Assembly (NCBI RefSeq): GCF_020099395.1
Contig: NZ_CP083590.1
Location: 7,564,001-7,628,000, forward strand
Source of the DNA: Streptomyces mobaraensis
GTDB taxonomy: Bacteria; Actinomycetota; Actinomycetes; Streptomycetales; Streptomycetaceae
Length of the DNA: 64,000 nt
Direction: 5' to 3'
The position numbers were made by a program, and so were the translations under genes. The stretch's first letter is position 1; the number at the start of each line of letters is the position of its first letter. Positions 25,461-34,470 of this stretch are shown here, piece by piece. The notes under the pieces are model-generated. The model was not told where the DNA came from. It did not search any database and saw only the letters and a list, made by a program, of their open reading frames with translations.

Positions 25461-26456
25461 TCAGCCGCGCGTCGCGGTCTCCGAGGGGAGTTCGCCGAAG
25501 CGGGCGCGGTACTCGCGGGCGAAGCGGCCCAGGTGCGCGACGCCCCACCGGTAGGCGATCGTGCCGACAGGGTCGGTGGAGGCGAGGATGTCCTCGCGGA
25601 TCCGGTCGAGCCGCAGGCCGCGGACGTAGGCCATGGGCGGCAGGCCGAGCCGGTCGCGGAACGCGGCGCTGAGGGTCCGCGGACTGCAGCCCGCGGCGTC
25701 GGAGATGCCGCCGAGGCTGATGCGCTCGGCGAGGTTCGCTTCGATGTACGCGAGGGCCGCCCGCAAGGAGCGCGGTAGGCCGGGTCGCGGACCGTCGCGC
25801 AGCTCGTCGGTGTGCGAGTGCGGCTGGGCCAGGAGCAGGGCGGTGACGAGGCAGCGCAGCTGGCCGCGCCGCAGCTCCGCGCGCTGGAACAGGGGGTCTC
25901 CCGAGTCGAGCTGTTCGACGAGGGAGTGGATCAGCAGTCGCACCGCCCGGCCCTTGGACCCCGCCAGGTCGAGGGCGAAGTCGAAGCGCACGGTGGACGC
26001 CGGCGGACGCCCGGTCAGCGCGGTGAACTCCCGCCGGACCAGGGCGGCGTCGATCCGCAGGCCCAGGAACCGCGTCCGCCGGCTGGGCAGGGGCCGCAGT
26101 TCCTGGGTGTCCCCGGGGTTGGCGACTCCCGCCGTCGACTCGTCGAGGGTCGCCCGCAGGCCCCCGCACGAAGCCGAGATGGCCCCGCACACACCGACGT
26201 TGACGAAGTAGGAGCCGCCGTCACGGCCCCCGGCCGGGGCGACGCGCACATCGAGCGGCGAGGCGAAGCAGCCCACCGCGAAGTCGTGCGCGGCCGTGCC
26301 GCGCAGTTCGTGCTCGCCGCCGCTCAGCTCGCCCAGGGGCGATGTGGCGATCGCCCCGCCGAACAGCCGGGCGGCGGCGTCGAGCAGGTCGACGGGGTTG
26401 CGAGACCTGGTGATGAGGTGGTTGCGCAGCGGCGTCGGCACGGTGGTGTCGGTCAT
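25461..26456 (-). CDS. AraC family transcriptional regulator
   Basis: The 331-residue protein has an N-terminal AraC-binding-like domain (about 1-200) and a C-terminal double helix-turn-helix: SLRAALAYIEANLAERISLG, then a GCSPRTLSAAFRDRLGLPPM turn, and YRWGVAHLGRFAREYRARFG, the AraC signature. ATG at 26456. It is convergent with the KAS III gene and about 270 bp from the FAD oxidoreductase stop on the same strand. Effector unknown. The 200-bp gap to KAS III holds no gene. Confidence 0.9.
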   Translation of the reverse strand: MTDTTVPTPLRNHLITRSRNPVDLLDAAARLFGGAIATSPLGELSGGEHELRGTAAHDFAVGCFASPLDVRVAPAGGRDGGSYFVNVGVCGAISASCGGLRATLDESTAGVANPGDTQELRPLPSRRTRFLGLRIDAALVRREFTALTGRPPASTVRFDFALDLAGSKGRAVRLLIHSLVEQLDSGDPLFQRAELRRGQLRCLVTALLLAQPHSHTDELRDGPRPGLPRSLRAALAYIEANLAERISLGGISDAAGCSPRTLSAAFRDRLGLPPMAYVRGLRLDRIREDILASTDPVGTIAYRWGVAHLGRFAREYRARFGELPSETATRG

Positions 26457-26730
26457 CTCTCCAGGATCTATCGGCGGCCATGGCCACCGGGCCCGCCCCT
26501 TGCCTCGGCCCCTCCGGACGCGCGGCCCGCCGCTTCCCTCGGGGCCCCTCGCCGATGTGACCGCCGGGGAACGACCGGGCCGCCTTGGGGCGTCGTACCA
26601 GCGCGCCCTCGCGGTCGCCGTTCCCTCGCGGTCGCCGCGCTCCGTGGTCCCGCGCGCCCGGCTCGCGAAGTCCTCCGCCCCCGCCGGCCGGTGCCCGGCC
26701 CCCAGGGCTCCGGATCGACGGGCCGGACGG

Positions 26731-27876
26731 TCATGCGGGCTCGGCCATCAGCCGGTGGCAGGAATCGACCAGCGGGTACGCCACGTGGTGGCGCCGCGCC
26801 CGTTCCAGGCGGACGATCGCCACCGAGGTCTCGACGAGCGTCCGGCACCGTCGCGCGCGCCGGCCGGCGAACGCCCGGAGCGCCGCGCCGACGGACTCGT
26901 GCCGCACGAGCTCCCGGGCCAGCACGAGCCCGTCCTCGACGGCCAGGGCGGTGCCGCCGGCCGTCTGCGGTGCGGGCGCGTGCGCCGCGTCGCCGATCAG
27001 CACGCTGTTGCCCCGGTTCCAGGCGCCCGCCACGAGCATGGTCAGCACCGGGCGGCGCACCACCGATTCCGACGTGGACACCAGGGCGCGGATCTCCTCC
27101 ACCCGGCCCGGGAAGGGGGCCAGCAATCGCCGCAGGCGCGGGGCGAGTTCGGCGTCGGGCAGGACGCTCCGCTCGGCACCGTTCTCCGTGTTCTCCGTGT
27201 TCTCCGTCAGGAACACGTACGCCTGCCCGTCCGAGAGGGGCACGAGACCGGCGGCGCCGGCCTTCCCCGCGAACTGGTGGATCCCGGTGGCCCACGGCGG
27301 GCGTGGTACCAGAGCCCGCCAGACCACCTGCCCGTGACAGCCGGGCGAGGTCTCCAGCCCCAGCAGACCCCGTGTCGTCGAGCGGATCCCGTCCGCGCCC
27401 ACCAGCAGCGCGGCTCGCCGTGCCGTCCCGTCCGACAACCGTACGCGGACCGGTTCCCGCTCCGGATCCACCGCGGTGACGGTCACTCCGTGGCGGACCA
27501 CCACACCGCGCCGCTCGGCTTCCGCGCGCAGGACGCCGTGCAGTGCGGGACGGGCGATACCGGCCATGGCCGGCCGCCGCGCACCGATCAGGCGCGGCAA
27601 CCGGACCTCACCCACGGGCTCACCGCGCACGTCCACACGCGTGATCGTGCTCATGCCGTAGCCCTCGGCCAGACACGTGTCCGCGAGACCCAGCGCGTCC
27701 AGCGCGCGCAGCGAAGGGCCGGTGAGGCACAGCCCCCAACCGGAAGCCGCCTCCGGCGGTCCGGCCTCGGCGATCTCCACCTGCCATCCCTCGCGTGCCA
27801 GGGCGGTGGCCGCTGCCAGACCGGCCACGCCCGCACCCACGATCACGGCCGTCCGCGCATCGCGACAGTTCTCCAT
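26731..27876 (-). CDS. FAD-dependent aromatic hydroxylase-type monooxygenase
   Basis: The 381-residue group A flavoprotein monooxygenase has a GxGxxG motif at the N-terminus (VIVGAGVAGLAAATAL), the middle DG motif (GADGIRSTTRG) and the GD motif binding FAD ribose (LIGDAAHAPAPQTAGG). Family members hydroxylate aromatic or polyketide rings with NAD(P)H. ATG at 27876 is chosen because GGAGG lies nine bases upstream; longer in-frame extensions lack this. Oddity: a 9-bp unit repeated three times at 27181-27207 encodes ENTENTEN in a surface loop. It is divergent from the PLP decarboxylase, 320 bp apart. Confidence 0.9.
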   Translation of the reverse strand: MENCRDARTAVIVGAGVAGLAAATALAREGWQVEIAEAGPPEAASGWGLCLTGPSLRALDALGLADTCLAEGYGMSTITRVDVRGEPVGEVRLPRLIGARRPAMAGIARPALHGVLRAEAERRGVVVRHGVTVTAVDPEREPVRVRLSDGTARRAALLVGADGIRSTTRGLLGLETSPGCHGQVVWRALVPRPPWATGIHQFAGKAGAAGLVPLSDGQAYVFLTENTENTENGAERSVLPDAELAPRLRRLLAPFPGRVEEIRALVSTSESVVRRPVLTMLVAGAWNRGNSVLIGDAAHAPAPQTAGGTALAVEDGLVLARELVRHESVGAALRAFAGRRARRCRTLVETSVAIVRLERARRHHVAYPLVDSCHRLMAEPA

Positions 27877-28196
27877 GTACGTACGCCTCCAGAACGCCGA
27901 TTCCCTCCGGAACCGTAGGGCGCGTCGGCCCTCCGCCTTATCCGAATCGGGCGACGGCCGTCCGCTGTCGGCAAGCGGCCCCCGGACACCCCGGGGCATG
28001 CGGGGAGTTGGCCCCCCGCGCGCAAGCAACAGGGGCACGGCGCACCGCCATCGGACGGGGGCCGGGGAGCGCGTCACGGCGCACATACACCCGGGATGCG
28101 CTTCCCCCGTTCGGGTGAGACCGCGGACGAGGGCCGCGCGTCCGGAGGGGCCGTGGCTACCGTGGCCCGGTCGGGCTGTGGCGCTGGGGGGCGGAC
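27877..28196. other. Intergenic divergon, 320 bp
   Basis: Space between the divergent FAD monooxygenase and PLP decarboxylase starts. It should hold both promoters. Open frames crossing it are continuations of neighbouring frames with no protein-like content, and I see no clear palindromic operator. Confidence 0.4.
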
Positions 28197-29609
28197 GTGG
28201 AGCTGAAACGGTGGCTGGCGTACGGGGTCGAGGCGTTCGAGGCGTGGACCCGGTCGTACGAGGAGTACACGGCCCACCCGGCCATGGAGGTCACCGAGGA
28301 CGCCTGCGCCGAGGCGTTCGCCGAACTGGCCGGCAGGCTGCGCGGCAGCTACCCGTTCTTCCACCCCTGCTACGCGGGACAGATGCTCAAGCCCCCGCAT
28401 CCGGCCGCCGTCGCCGGATACCTCGCCGCGATGCTCGTCAACTCCAACAACCACGCGCTGGACGGCGGCCCCGCCACCTCCGCCCTGGAGGAGGAGGCCG
28501 TCGCTCAACTGGCCTCCATGCTGGGCCTGGGGGAGACCTTTCTCGGGCATCTCACCAGCAACGGCACCCTGGCGAACCTGGAGGCGCTGTTCGTCGCCCG
28601 GGAGAGCCGGCCCGGACGTTCCGTCGCGGTCGGTGCCGAAGCCCACTACACCCACGCGCGGATGTGCCACCTGCTGGGCGTGCGGGTGCGCACCGTGCCG
28701 GCCGACGGCGCGGGACGGATGGACGTGGGGGCTCTGGAGCGGCTGCTCGCCTCGGGGGACGTGGGCACCGTCGTCGTCACCACCGGCACCACGGCGCTGG
28801 GCGCGGTCGACCCCGTGCACCGCGTCGTGCCGCTGGCGCGGCGGTACGGTGCCCGCGTCCATGTGGACGCCGCCTACGGCGGGTTCTTCACGCTGCTCAC
28901 CGACGACCCGCTCCTCGACGAGGACACCGCCGACGCGCTCCGGGCCGTCGGCCGGTGCGACTCGGTGGTGATCGACCCGCACAAGCACGGCCTCCAGCCC
29001 TACGGCTGCGGCGCGGTCCTCTTCGCCGACCCCACGGTGGCCCGCTTCTACCGGCACGACTCTCCCTACACCTACTTCACCTCCGCCCGGCCGCACCTGG
29101 GCGAGATCAGCCTGGAGTGCTCACGGTCGGGAGCCGCCGCGGCCGCCTTGTGGCTGACGCTCCGGCTGCTGCCGCTCACCCGGCAGGGGCTGGGCGGAGT
29201 GCTCGCCGCAGGGCGCCGGGCGGCCCTCCGATGGGCCGATCTGATCGCCGCCACGCCCCACCTGGAGCTCTACCAGCGGCCCGAGCTCGACATCATGACG
29301 TACCACCCGCGCACCGAACCCGCCGCTCTGTCCCGCATCGGCACCGCGTCGCGAGAGGTCATGCGGCGCGGCATGGAAGTCCGCCGCATGGAAGCCCGCG
29401 GCATGGATGCCAAAGAAGCCAAGGAGACCCCCGTCTTCCTCAGCGTCGCACGGGTCGACGCGGACGCCTTCACCCGGCGCCACCCGCACGTCGTACGCGA
29501 TGACGAGGACACGCACGTCCTGCGCAGCGTCCTGATGAAACCGGAGAGCGAGCCGTACCTGGACCGCCTGCACCACCGCGTCGCGGACCTCGCGAAGCCG
29601 GCGGAGTGA
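28197..29609 (+). CDS. PLP-dependent group II amino acid decarboxylase
   Basis: The 470-residue fold-type I PLP enzyme of the aromatic/acidic amino acid decarboxylase family has HPCYAGQMLKPPHP at 52-65, the NSNNHALDGGPATSALEEE block, THARMCHLLGV, VHVDAAYGGFFTLL (Asp of HVDAAYGG pairing with the pyridine nitrogen) and VVIDPHKHGLQPYG with Lys263 as the Schiff-base lysine. GTG at 28197 follows a G-rich site. Near the C-terminus a 15-bp unit is repeated three times (29367-29411), giving RGMEV-RRMEA-RGMDA. The substrate is not deducible; diaminobutyrate, glutamate/aspartate and aromatic acids are all used in the family. It sits 393 bp before a gene carrying a second such domain. Confidence 0.9.
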   Translation: MELKRWLAYGVEAFEAWTRSYEEYTAHPAMEVTEDACAEAFAELAGRLRGSYPFFHPCYAGQMLKPPHPAAVAGYLAAMLVNSNNHALDGGPATSALEEEAVAQLASMLGLGETFLGHLTSNGTLANLEALFVARESRPGRSVAVGAEAHYTHARMCHLLGVRVRTVPADGAGRMDVGALERLLASGDVGTVVVTTGTTALGAVDPVHRVVPLARRYGARVHVDAAYGGFFTLLTDDPLLDEDTADALRAVGRCDSVVIDPHKHGLQPYGCGAVLFADPTVARFYRHDSPYTYFTSARPHLGEISLECSRSGAAAAALWLTLRLLPLTRQGLGGVLAAGRRAALRWADLIAATPHLELYQRPELDIMTYHPRTEPAALSRIGTASREVMRRGMEVRRMEARGMDAKEAKETPVFLSVARVDADAFTRRHPHVVRDDEDTHVLRSVLMKPESEPYLDRLHHRVADLAKPAE

Positions 29610-30002
29610 CCGCCCGCGAGAACGACGACGGCCGGTACGGCGGCATCGTCCGCGACAGGCATCGCCCGGCACCGCCGTGGAGTTCGCCGTCGGCTTCCCC
29701 ATGGCCGTCCACCGGGAAGAGACCCGTCCGACCATGGAGTCGCCTCATATGCCGCCGGGACCCTCCGGGGCGTTCGACCGGGACCGCCGCGCCACGGTGC
29801 GCCGTATACGGCGTCTCCAAGTGCCTGGTGCGCGAACTCCTCCAGGACACCTTGGAGCGTGAGACGACGCACCGGGAGGCCCAGCGGCGAGATCGCCGTC
29901 ATCACGGCAGCCTGTGCGAGCGGTGCGCACCCGCCGGTGCCTCCCGCACTCCCGCACTCCTGCGCGCCCACTCGCCCAGCACCCGTCCCGGGAAGGAGCA
30001 CC
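29610..30002. other. Intergenic, 393 bp, no convincing gene
   Basis: It lies between two same-strand genes. A 42-codon frame (ATG near 29732) exists but has no ribosome site and an arginine/proline-rich product. The 3' end carries AAGGAG just before the GTG at 30003. A promoter for the fusion gene may lie here, since the gap is long for an operon. Confidence 0.4.
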
Positions 30003-32894
30003 GTGCACCAACGACTGAACGGTCGCGCCGGCGACGGCGGGCCGGCCACGGAGCACACCGGAGACATCGAGGGGATCGACGCCGACACCGGCCGGGAGCT
30101 GCTGGACGGCCTGCTCGACGAGGCCGTGTGGCTGGACCACTGCGCGTTCGTCAGCGCGTCGTTCGGCCCGGCACCGGCCTGGCTGCGCCATGAACCGGTG
30201 TCCGCGTTCCGGCCGTTGCCCGTGCCGCCGCCCGCGTCCGCGAGCCTCCGGGGCACGCCAGGGCGGCGACGTGTGTGCGTCTCGTTCGCGCCCGAGCACG
30301 GCCCCAACGCCCGTACCTGGGCCCGTACCCACGGCTACCGGCTGCTCGCGCCGGACGCCGGGGTGACCGCCTGGGCGGCGGACAAGATCAGCGTGCTGGA
30401 GCTGTTCGGGGAAGCGGGAGTGGCCACCCCGCCGTGCGTGGTCGTCCCCGCGACCGGCCGGGCACCGGCGCGGGCGTACTGGCACGACGACTGGCCCGGG
30501 GCCGTGGCCCAGCGCAGGGAGAACAACCTGATCGGACGGGGCACCGCCCCGCTCGCCTCCCCGGCCGACCTCGACCGCCGCCTCGCCGGCTGGCCGGACG
30601 AGCCGGTCCGGCTCAGCCGCCGGGCTCCCGGGATCTCCCTGACCGTCACGGCCTGCGCCGGACCGGACAGGACCGTCGTCTCGGCCGTCTCCCACCAGCT
30701 GGTGGGACTGCCCGAACTCGCCGCCTCCTGGGGCACACACTGCGGCAACCAGCTCGTCCACCCCGGCGATCTGCCGGACGGGTTGTACGGACAGGCCCGC
30801 GAGGCGGCGCGGCGCGTGGGCGAGGTGCTGCGGGGCCGCGGCTTCCGGGGCGTCTTCGGACTCGACCTCGTCGAAGAGGACGGCAGGCTCCTGGCCGTCG
30901 AGGTCAACCCCCGCTTCCAGACCGTGGTCTCCCTCGTCCAGGCCGCCGAACGCGCGGCGGGACTCCTGCCCACGCTGGGGCTGCACATCCTCTCCTTCCT
31001 CCTGCCCGCGCTGCCGCCGTCCGTGCCGGGGACGCTGCCGTCGGAACCGTGCCGTCCGAGCCAACTCGTCGTCCATGCCGCTGAGGACACCACGCTGCAC
31101 GGCCTTGCTCCCACCGGGCGTTACCGGCGTGCCGGCCGAGTTGTGACAGGCCCGCTCGCCGCGCCCGCGGACCTGACCGAACTCCACGACGACGAGGCCC
31201 TGTACTGGGCGGTCGCCCGTCCGGGACCGGTCGCGGCCGGCCAGGAGCTGGCCCTGCTCCAGTTCCGGCACCCCGTCGCCCCGCTCGAACCTCGGCCCCG
31301 CCTCCACCCGGAGGCACGGGAGTGGATTTCCTCCTTCCACGGCCTGTCGTGGACAGAAGAGGAGGAAGAGAAGGAAGAGGCCACGACGCCCCTGCTCCGG
31401 CTGCCCGAGGGGCCGATGCGCACGGCGGGCCTCCACGCCCTCGACCTCATCATCGAGCGGTTCACCACCTCCCGCGCGCGCCCGCCGCTGTGCGTCCCGT
31501 CCCCCGACGAGCTACGGGCCGTCCTGGACGAACCCCTGCCCGAGAGCGGCACGGACGACCTGTGCGCCCTCCTCGAACGCGTCACCCGTGACGCCCTCGG
31601 CCAGGCCACCCGCCTGGACCACCCCCGGAGCTTCGTCTTCACCCCGGCCACCGGCAACTTCCCGGCCGTCCTCGCCGACGCCCTCGCCTCCGCCTACCTC
31701 TCCGTCCCCGGGGCGTGGCTGGTCGGCGCGGGACCCACCCAGCTCGAACTCACCACGCTCGACTGGCTCAAGGCACTCCTGGGCCTGCCCGAGGAGGCCG
31801 GCGGTCTGTTCGTCAGCGGCGGCTCCGTCGCCAACCTCACCGCCCTGGCCGTCGCGCGCGACCACCACCTCAGCGACGACCGCTCCCGCGCCCGCCTCTA
31901 CTGCTCCACCCAGGCCCACCCCTCCGTCGCCCGCGCCGCGCACCTCCTGGGCCTCACCCGCGGGCACCTCTCCGTCGTACCGGCCGACCGCGCCCTGCGG
32001 CTCGACCCGGCGGAGGTCGCGCGGCGCGTCACCGGCGACCGCGGCGCCGGCCTGCGCCCCTTCGCCGTCGTCGCCACCCTCGGCACCACCGGCACCGGCG
32101 CCGTCGACCCCCTCGACGACCTCGCCGACCTCTGCGAACGGGAAGGACTCTGGCTCCACGTCGACGGCGCCCACGGCGCGGCGGCGGCCGCCACCGCCCG
32201 CGGCCACGGGCTGCGCACGGGACTGCGCCGCGCCGACTCCCTCACCGTCGACCCGCACAAATGGCTCTTCCAGCCATACGAGATCGGATGCGTCCTCCTA
32301 CGCCGCCCGGAACTGCTGCGCGCCACCTTCGACCTGGCACGCCACACCCTGGACAGCGGCTACCTGGCCCCCACCTTCCCCCGGGGCGACGAGGTGAACC
32401 TCTCCGACCACGGCCCCCAGCAGAGCCGCGGACTCCGGGCCCTGAAGCTGTGGCTGTCGTTGAAGACCTTCGGCGCGGGAGCCTTCCGGCAGGCGATCGA
32501 GCACGGCATGGACCTGGCCGAGCACGCGGCGGCCCTGATCACGGACCGGCCCGAGCTGACGCTGGTCACACCGGCCAGCCTCGCCGTCCTCACCTTCCGC
32601 TACCACCCGGCCGACGCCCCGCCCGGCTGGGACGCCGACGCCGCACAGGAGGACATCAGCCGGGCGGTGTGCGCGGAAGGCGAGGCGCTGCTCCTCACCA
32701 CCCGGGTGCACGGCGCCACGGTGCTGCGCATGTGCACCGTCAACCCCGGCAGCACCCGGGACGATGTCGCGTACGTACTCCATCAGGTGGTCCGCCACGG
32801 CCGCCGGTCGGTGGCTGCGTTCAGAGAGTCGACGGGCGCGCTCGCGGAGTCGTCGGGCGTGCTCAGAGAATCGCCAGCGTCGAAGGACCGGTGA
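30003..32894 (+). CDS. Fusion: ATP-grasp ligase + PLP-dependent decarboxylase
   Basis: The 963-residue two-enzyme fusion starts at GTG 30003 behind AAGGAG. Residues about 80-400 form an ATP-grasp domain: a DKISVLELFGEAGVATPP start of the carboxylate-binding part, ending in GFRGVFGLDLVEEDG and LAVEVNPRFQ, where Glu300 and Asn302 are the metal-binding pair. A small C-terminal lid-like part follows (to about 445), then an acidic linker WTEEEEEKEE. Residues about 490-930 form a complete group II decarboxylase: LFVSGGSVANLTAL, STQAHPSVARAAHLLG, GTTGTGAVDPLDDL, WLHVDGAHGAAAA, and VDPHKWLFQPYE with PLP lysine Lys753. The ATP-grasp half would join a carboxylate to an amine (or another nucleophile); the PLP half would decarboxylate an amino acid that may be the amine donor or the ligation product. 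The last 32 bp overlap a convergent gene. Confidence 0.88.
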   Translation: MHQRLNGRAGDGGPATEHTGDIEGIDADTGRELLDGLLDEAVWLDHCAFVSASFGPAPAWLRHEPVSAFRPLPVPPPASASLRGTPGRRRVCVSFAPEHGPNARTWARTHGYRLLAPDAGVTAWAADKISVLELFGEAGVATPPCVVVPATGRAPARAYWHDDWPGAVAQRRENNLIGRGTAPLASPADLDRRLAGWPDEPVRLSRRAPGISLTVTACAGPDRTVVSAVSHQLVGLPELAASWGTHCGNQLVHPGDLPDGLYGQAREAARRVGEVLRGRGFRGVFGLDLVEEDGRLLAVEVNPRFQTVVSLVQAAERAAGLLPTLGLHILSFLLPALPPSVPGTLPSEPCRPSQLVVHAAEDTTLHGLAPTGRYRRAGRVVTGPLAAPADLTELHDDEALYWAVARPGPVAAGQELALLQFRHPVAPLEPRPRLHPEAREWISSFHGLSWTEEEEEKEEATTPLLRLPEGPMRTAGLHALDLIIERFTTSRARPPLCVPSPDELRAVLDEPLPESGTDDLCALLERVTRDALGQATRLDHPRSFVFTPATGNFPAVLADALASAYLSVPGAWLVGAGPTQLELTTLDWLKALLGLPEEAGGLFVSGGSVANLTALAVARDHHLSDDRSRARLYCSTQAHPSVARAAHLLGLTRGHLSVVPADRALRLDPAEVARRVTGDRGAGLRPFAVVATLGTTGTGAVDPLDDLADLCEREGLWLHVDGAHGAAAAATARGHGLRTGLRRADSLTVDPHKWLFQPYEIGCVLLRRPELLRATFDLARHTLDSGYLAPTFPRGDEVNLSDHGPQQSRGLRALKLWLSLKTFGAGAFRQAIEHGMDLAEHAAALITDRPELTLVTPASLAVLTFRYHPADAPPGWDADAAQEDISRAVCAEGEALLLTTRVHGATVLRMCTVNPGSTRDDVAYVLHQVVRHGRRSVAAFRESTGALAESSGVLRESPASKDR

Positions 32895-33390
32895 TCTCCC
32901 GCACTCCCCGTGCCGTGGTGCACGCCGGCACGTCGAGTGTGAGCTGGACCCCGGGAGAGGCGACGGTCCGCCCCCGGAACGCGCCCGAGACCACCTTGCC
33001 GACCACCAGCACGACCGCCTGGCCGGCCACCTGCTGGACAGCCCCCATGGGATAGATCACCACGCTCTTCGCCCCGTTCCTCCAGGTGATCTTCTCCACC
33101 GTGGTGGCATCCGAGGCGAAGCACCCGTTCACACCGCCGCCGCTGATCACGGACGTGGCGGAGGCGAATCCCGGGTGGGCGGACGGACAGGTGTAGACGC
33201 CCGTCCCGGAGATCCGGGTCCTTCTCGCCTGGAGGCCGAGCCCCGGGGAGAACCCGACGGTGTTGGTCCCGACGCAGCTGACGGCCGCTGCCGCCCCCTG
33301 CGCCTCCACCGTGGCCGGCCCGGCCGCCATCATCCCCACGGCCAAGGCCGCACCCCCGCACCTCATCACCCACGACCTCGCCCGGCGCAT
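32863..33390 (-). CDS. Secreted protein of unknown function
   Basis: The 175-residue protein starts at ATG 33390 behind GGGAGGG. It has a signal peptide (MRRARSWVMRCGGAALAVGM, then MAAGPATVEAQGA) and a mature part with cysteines in VSCVGTN, GVYTCPS, VNGCFAS and VPACTT, four in all, suggesting two disulfides. The mature region is rich in Gly, Thr and Val with beta-strand patterns, like small secreted Streptomyces proteins of unknown role. It is convergent with, and overlaps by 32 bp, the ATP-grasp/decarboxylase fusion. Confidence 0.75.
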   Translation of the reverse strand: MRRARSWVMRCGGAALAVGMMAAGPATVEAQGAAAAVSCVGTNTVGFSPGLGLQARRTRISGTGVYTCPSAHPGFASATSVISGGGVNGCFASDATTVEKITWRNGAKSVVIYPMGAVQQVAGQAVVLVVGKVVSGAFRGRTVASPGVQLTLDVPACTTARGVREITGPSTLAIL

Positions 33391-33797
33391 GCCACACCCT
33401 CCCCACTCGCACCAGCCGCTCCCGGGAGCGGAAGCGGCCCGTTCACTGAGGCACATGCATGCCCAACCGCGCCGCGTTCCACCGAGGACCGGTAGCGCGC
33501 ACCACACGGGGGGCGCGCACGGCAGGGCCGTCCGCCTGGCGCGCTCCCGTGCTCTCGCGCGCTGCGGGCGCGCGGTCGTCGGCAGGCGGCGATGTGCCGT
33601 GCACGGGAGGCATGGAGGGGAACGGCGGCAAATGGCGGCGGGTACGGGGGCGGAGGGGACGGTGCCCGGTGATGGCCCCCCGAGCTCTGCGCTTCATCGC
33701 CGAAGCGGCCGTGTACCGCACGTCCTGACGCCCCGAAGCCGACCGTCCCCACCGCACGCCGCGGCCAGGCCGCGCACCCCGGGGAATCCGGCCCCGC
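33391..33797. other. Intergenic, about 400 bp
   Basis: Upstream region of the secreted protein and downstream region of the NUDIX gene. Long open frames on both strands cross it but are arginine/proline-rich shadow frames without ribosome sites. No gene or clear repeat seen. Confidence 0.4.
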
Positions 33798-34232
33798 TCA
33801 AAGATTTTTCTCCCGCTCGTACCGCTCGATGACGGCCTGCGCCCACGGACACATGACCAGGCGCGGGATCACCGAGGCCGGGAACCAGCGCACCATGATC
33901 CCCTCGGTGAGGGGCAGGGCCTCGGCCTCACCGTCCCAGCGGCCCAGGAAGACGGCGATCAGGTCATCCGTCGCGTCCGTCGCGTCCGTCGCGTCCGTCG
34001 CGTGCGCTGGGACAACGGCGTACGGCCTGAGCCCGGGCAGAACCAGGCCCGCTTCCTCCTTCAGCTCCCGGGCGACGGCCGCCTCGGGCGTCTCCTCGTC
34101 GCCCTCCCGGCCCCCTCCGAGCAGCGACCAGGTCCCCGGGTCGCAGATGCCGGGGATGTCGTCCCGCAGGTGCAGCAGGTACTCCCCACGCGAATTGACG
34201 ATCAGAGCTGCCGTGCCCAGCGGTTCCTCCAT
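33798..34232 (-). CDS. NUDIX hydrolase
   Basis: The 144-residue protein has an exact Nudix box at 41-63: GREGDEETPEAAVARELKEE followed by AGL (GX5EX7REXXEEXGU with U as Leu). These enzymes hydrolyse nucleoside diphosphates linked to another moiety, with Mg2+ on the Glu cluster; the substrate cannot be told. ATG at 34232. A 9-bp unit repeated four times (33969-34004) encodes ATDATDATDATD in the loop before strand LIAVFLGRWDG, probably a variable-length surface loop. Confidence 0.92.
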   Translation of the reverse strand: MEEPLGTAALIVNSRGEYLLHLRDDIPGICDPGTWSLLGGGREGDEETPEAAVARELKEEAGLVLPGLRPYAVVPAHATDATDATDATDDLIAVFLGRWDGEAEALPLTEGIMVRWFPASVIPRLVMCPWAQAVIERYEREKNL

Positions 34233-34470
34233 GACTCTTCCTTCCTGCTCTCGGTCGCCCGGGGGAGGGGTGAGTGGTCCCGGGAGTCAACTTCCGTGCG
34301 CGGGTTGCCCGTCGGCCGCCTTCCGTCTTCTTTCCCCCCGAACGGAGAGCGCTAAGGGGGACGGATCATGGCGCATCGTTTCTCCACAGCCGAACGCATG
34401 TTCACCGCGGTCGCGCCTATCGTCGGTGCCCGTTCCACCACACCGAGAACGCGCACAAGGGGGCACCACC

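Noticed and set aside
29732..29860. 42-codon frame before the ATP-grasp fusion as a possible RiPP precursor
   Set aside because: ATP-grasp enzymes do act in some RiPP pathways, but this frame has no ribosome site, no core-like motif and arginine-rich composition.
33260..33832. 190-codon plus-strand frame between the secreted protein and the NUDIX gene
   Set aside because: It is antisense to the signal peptide region of the secreted protein and has no start signal or domain.
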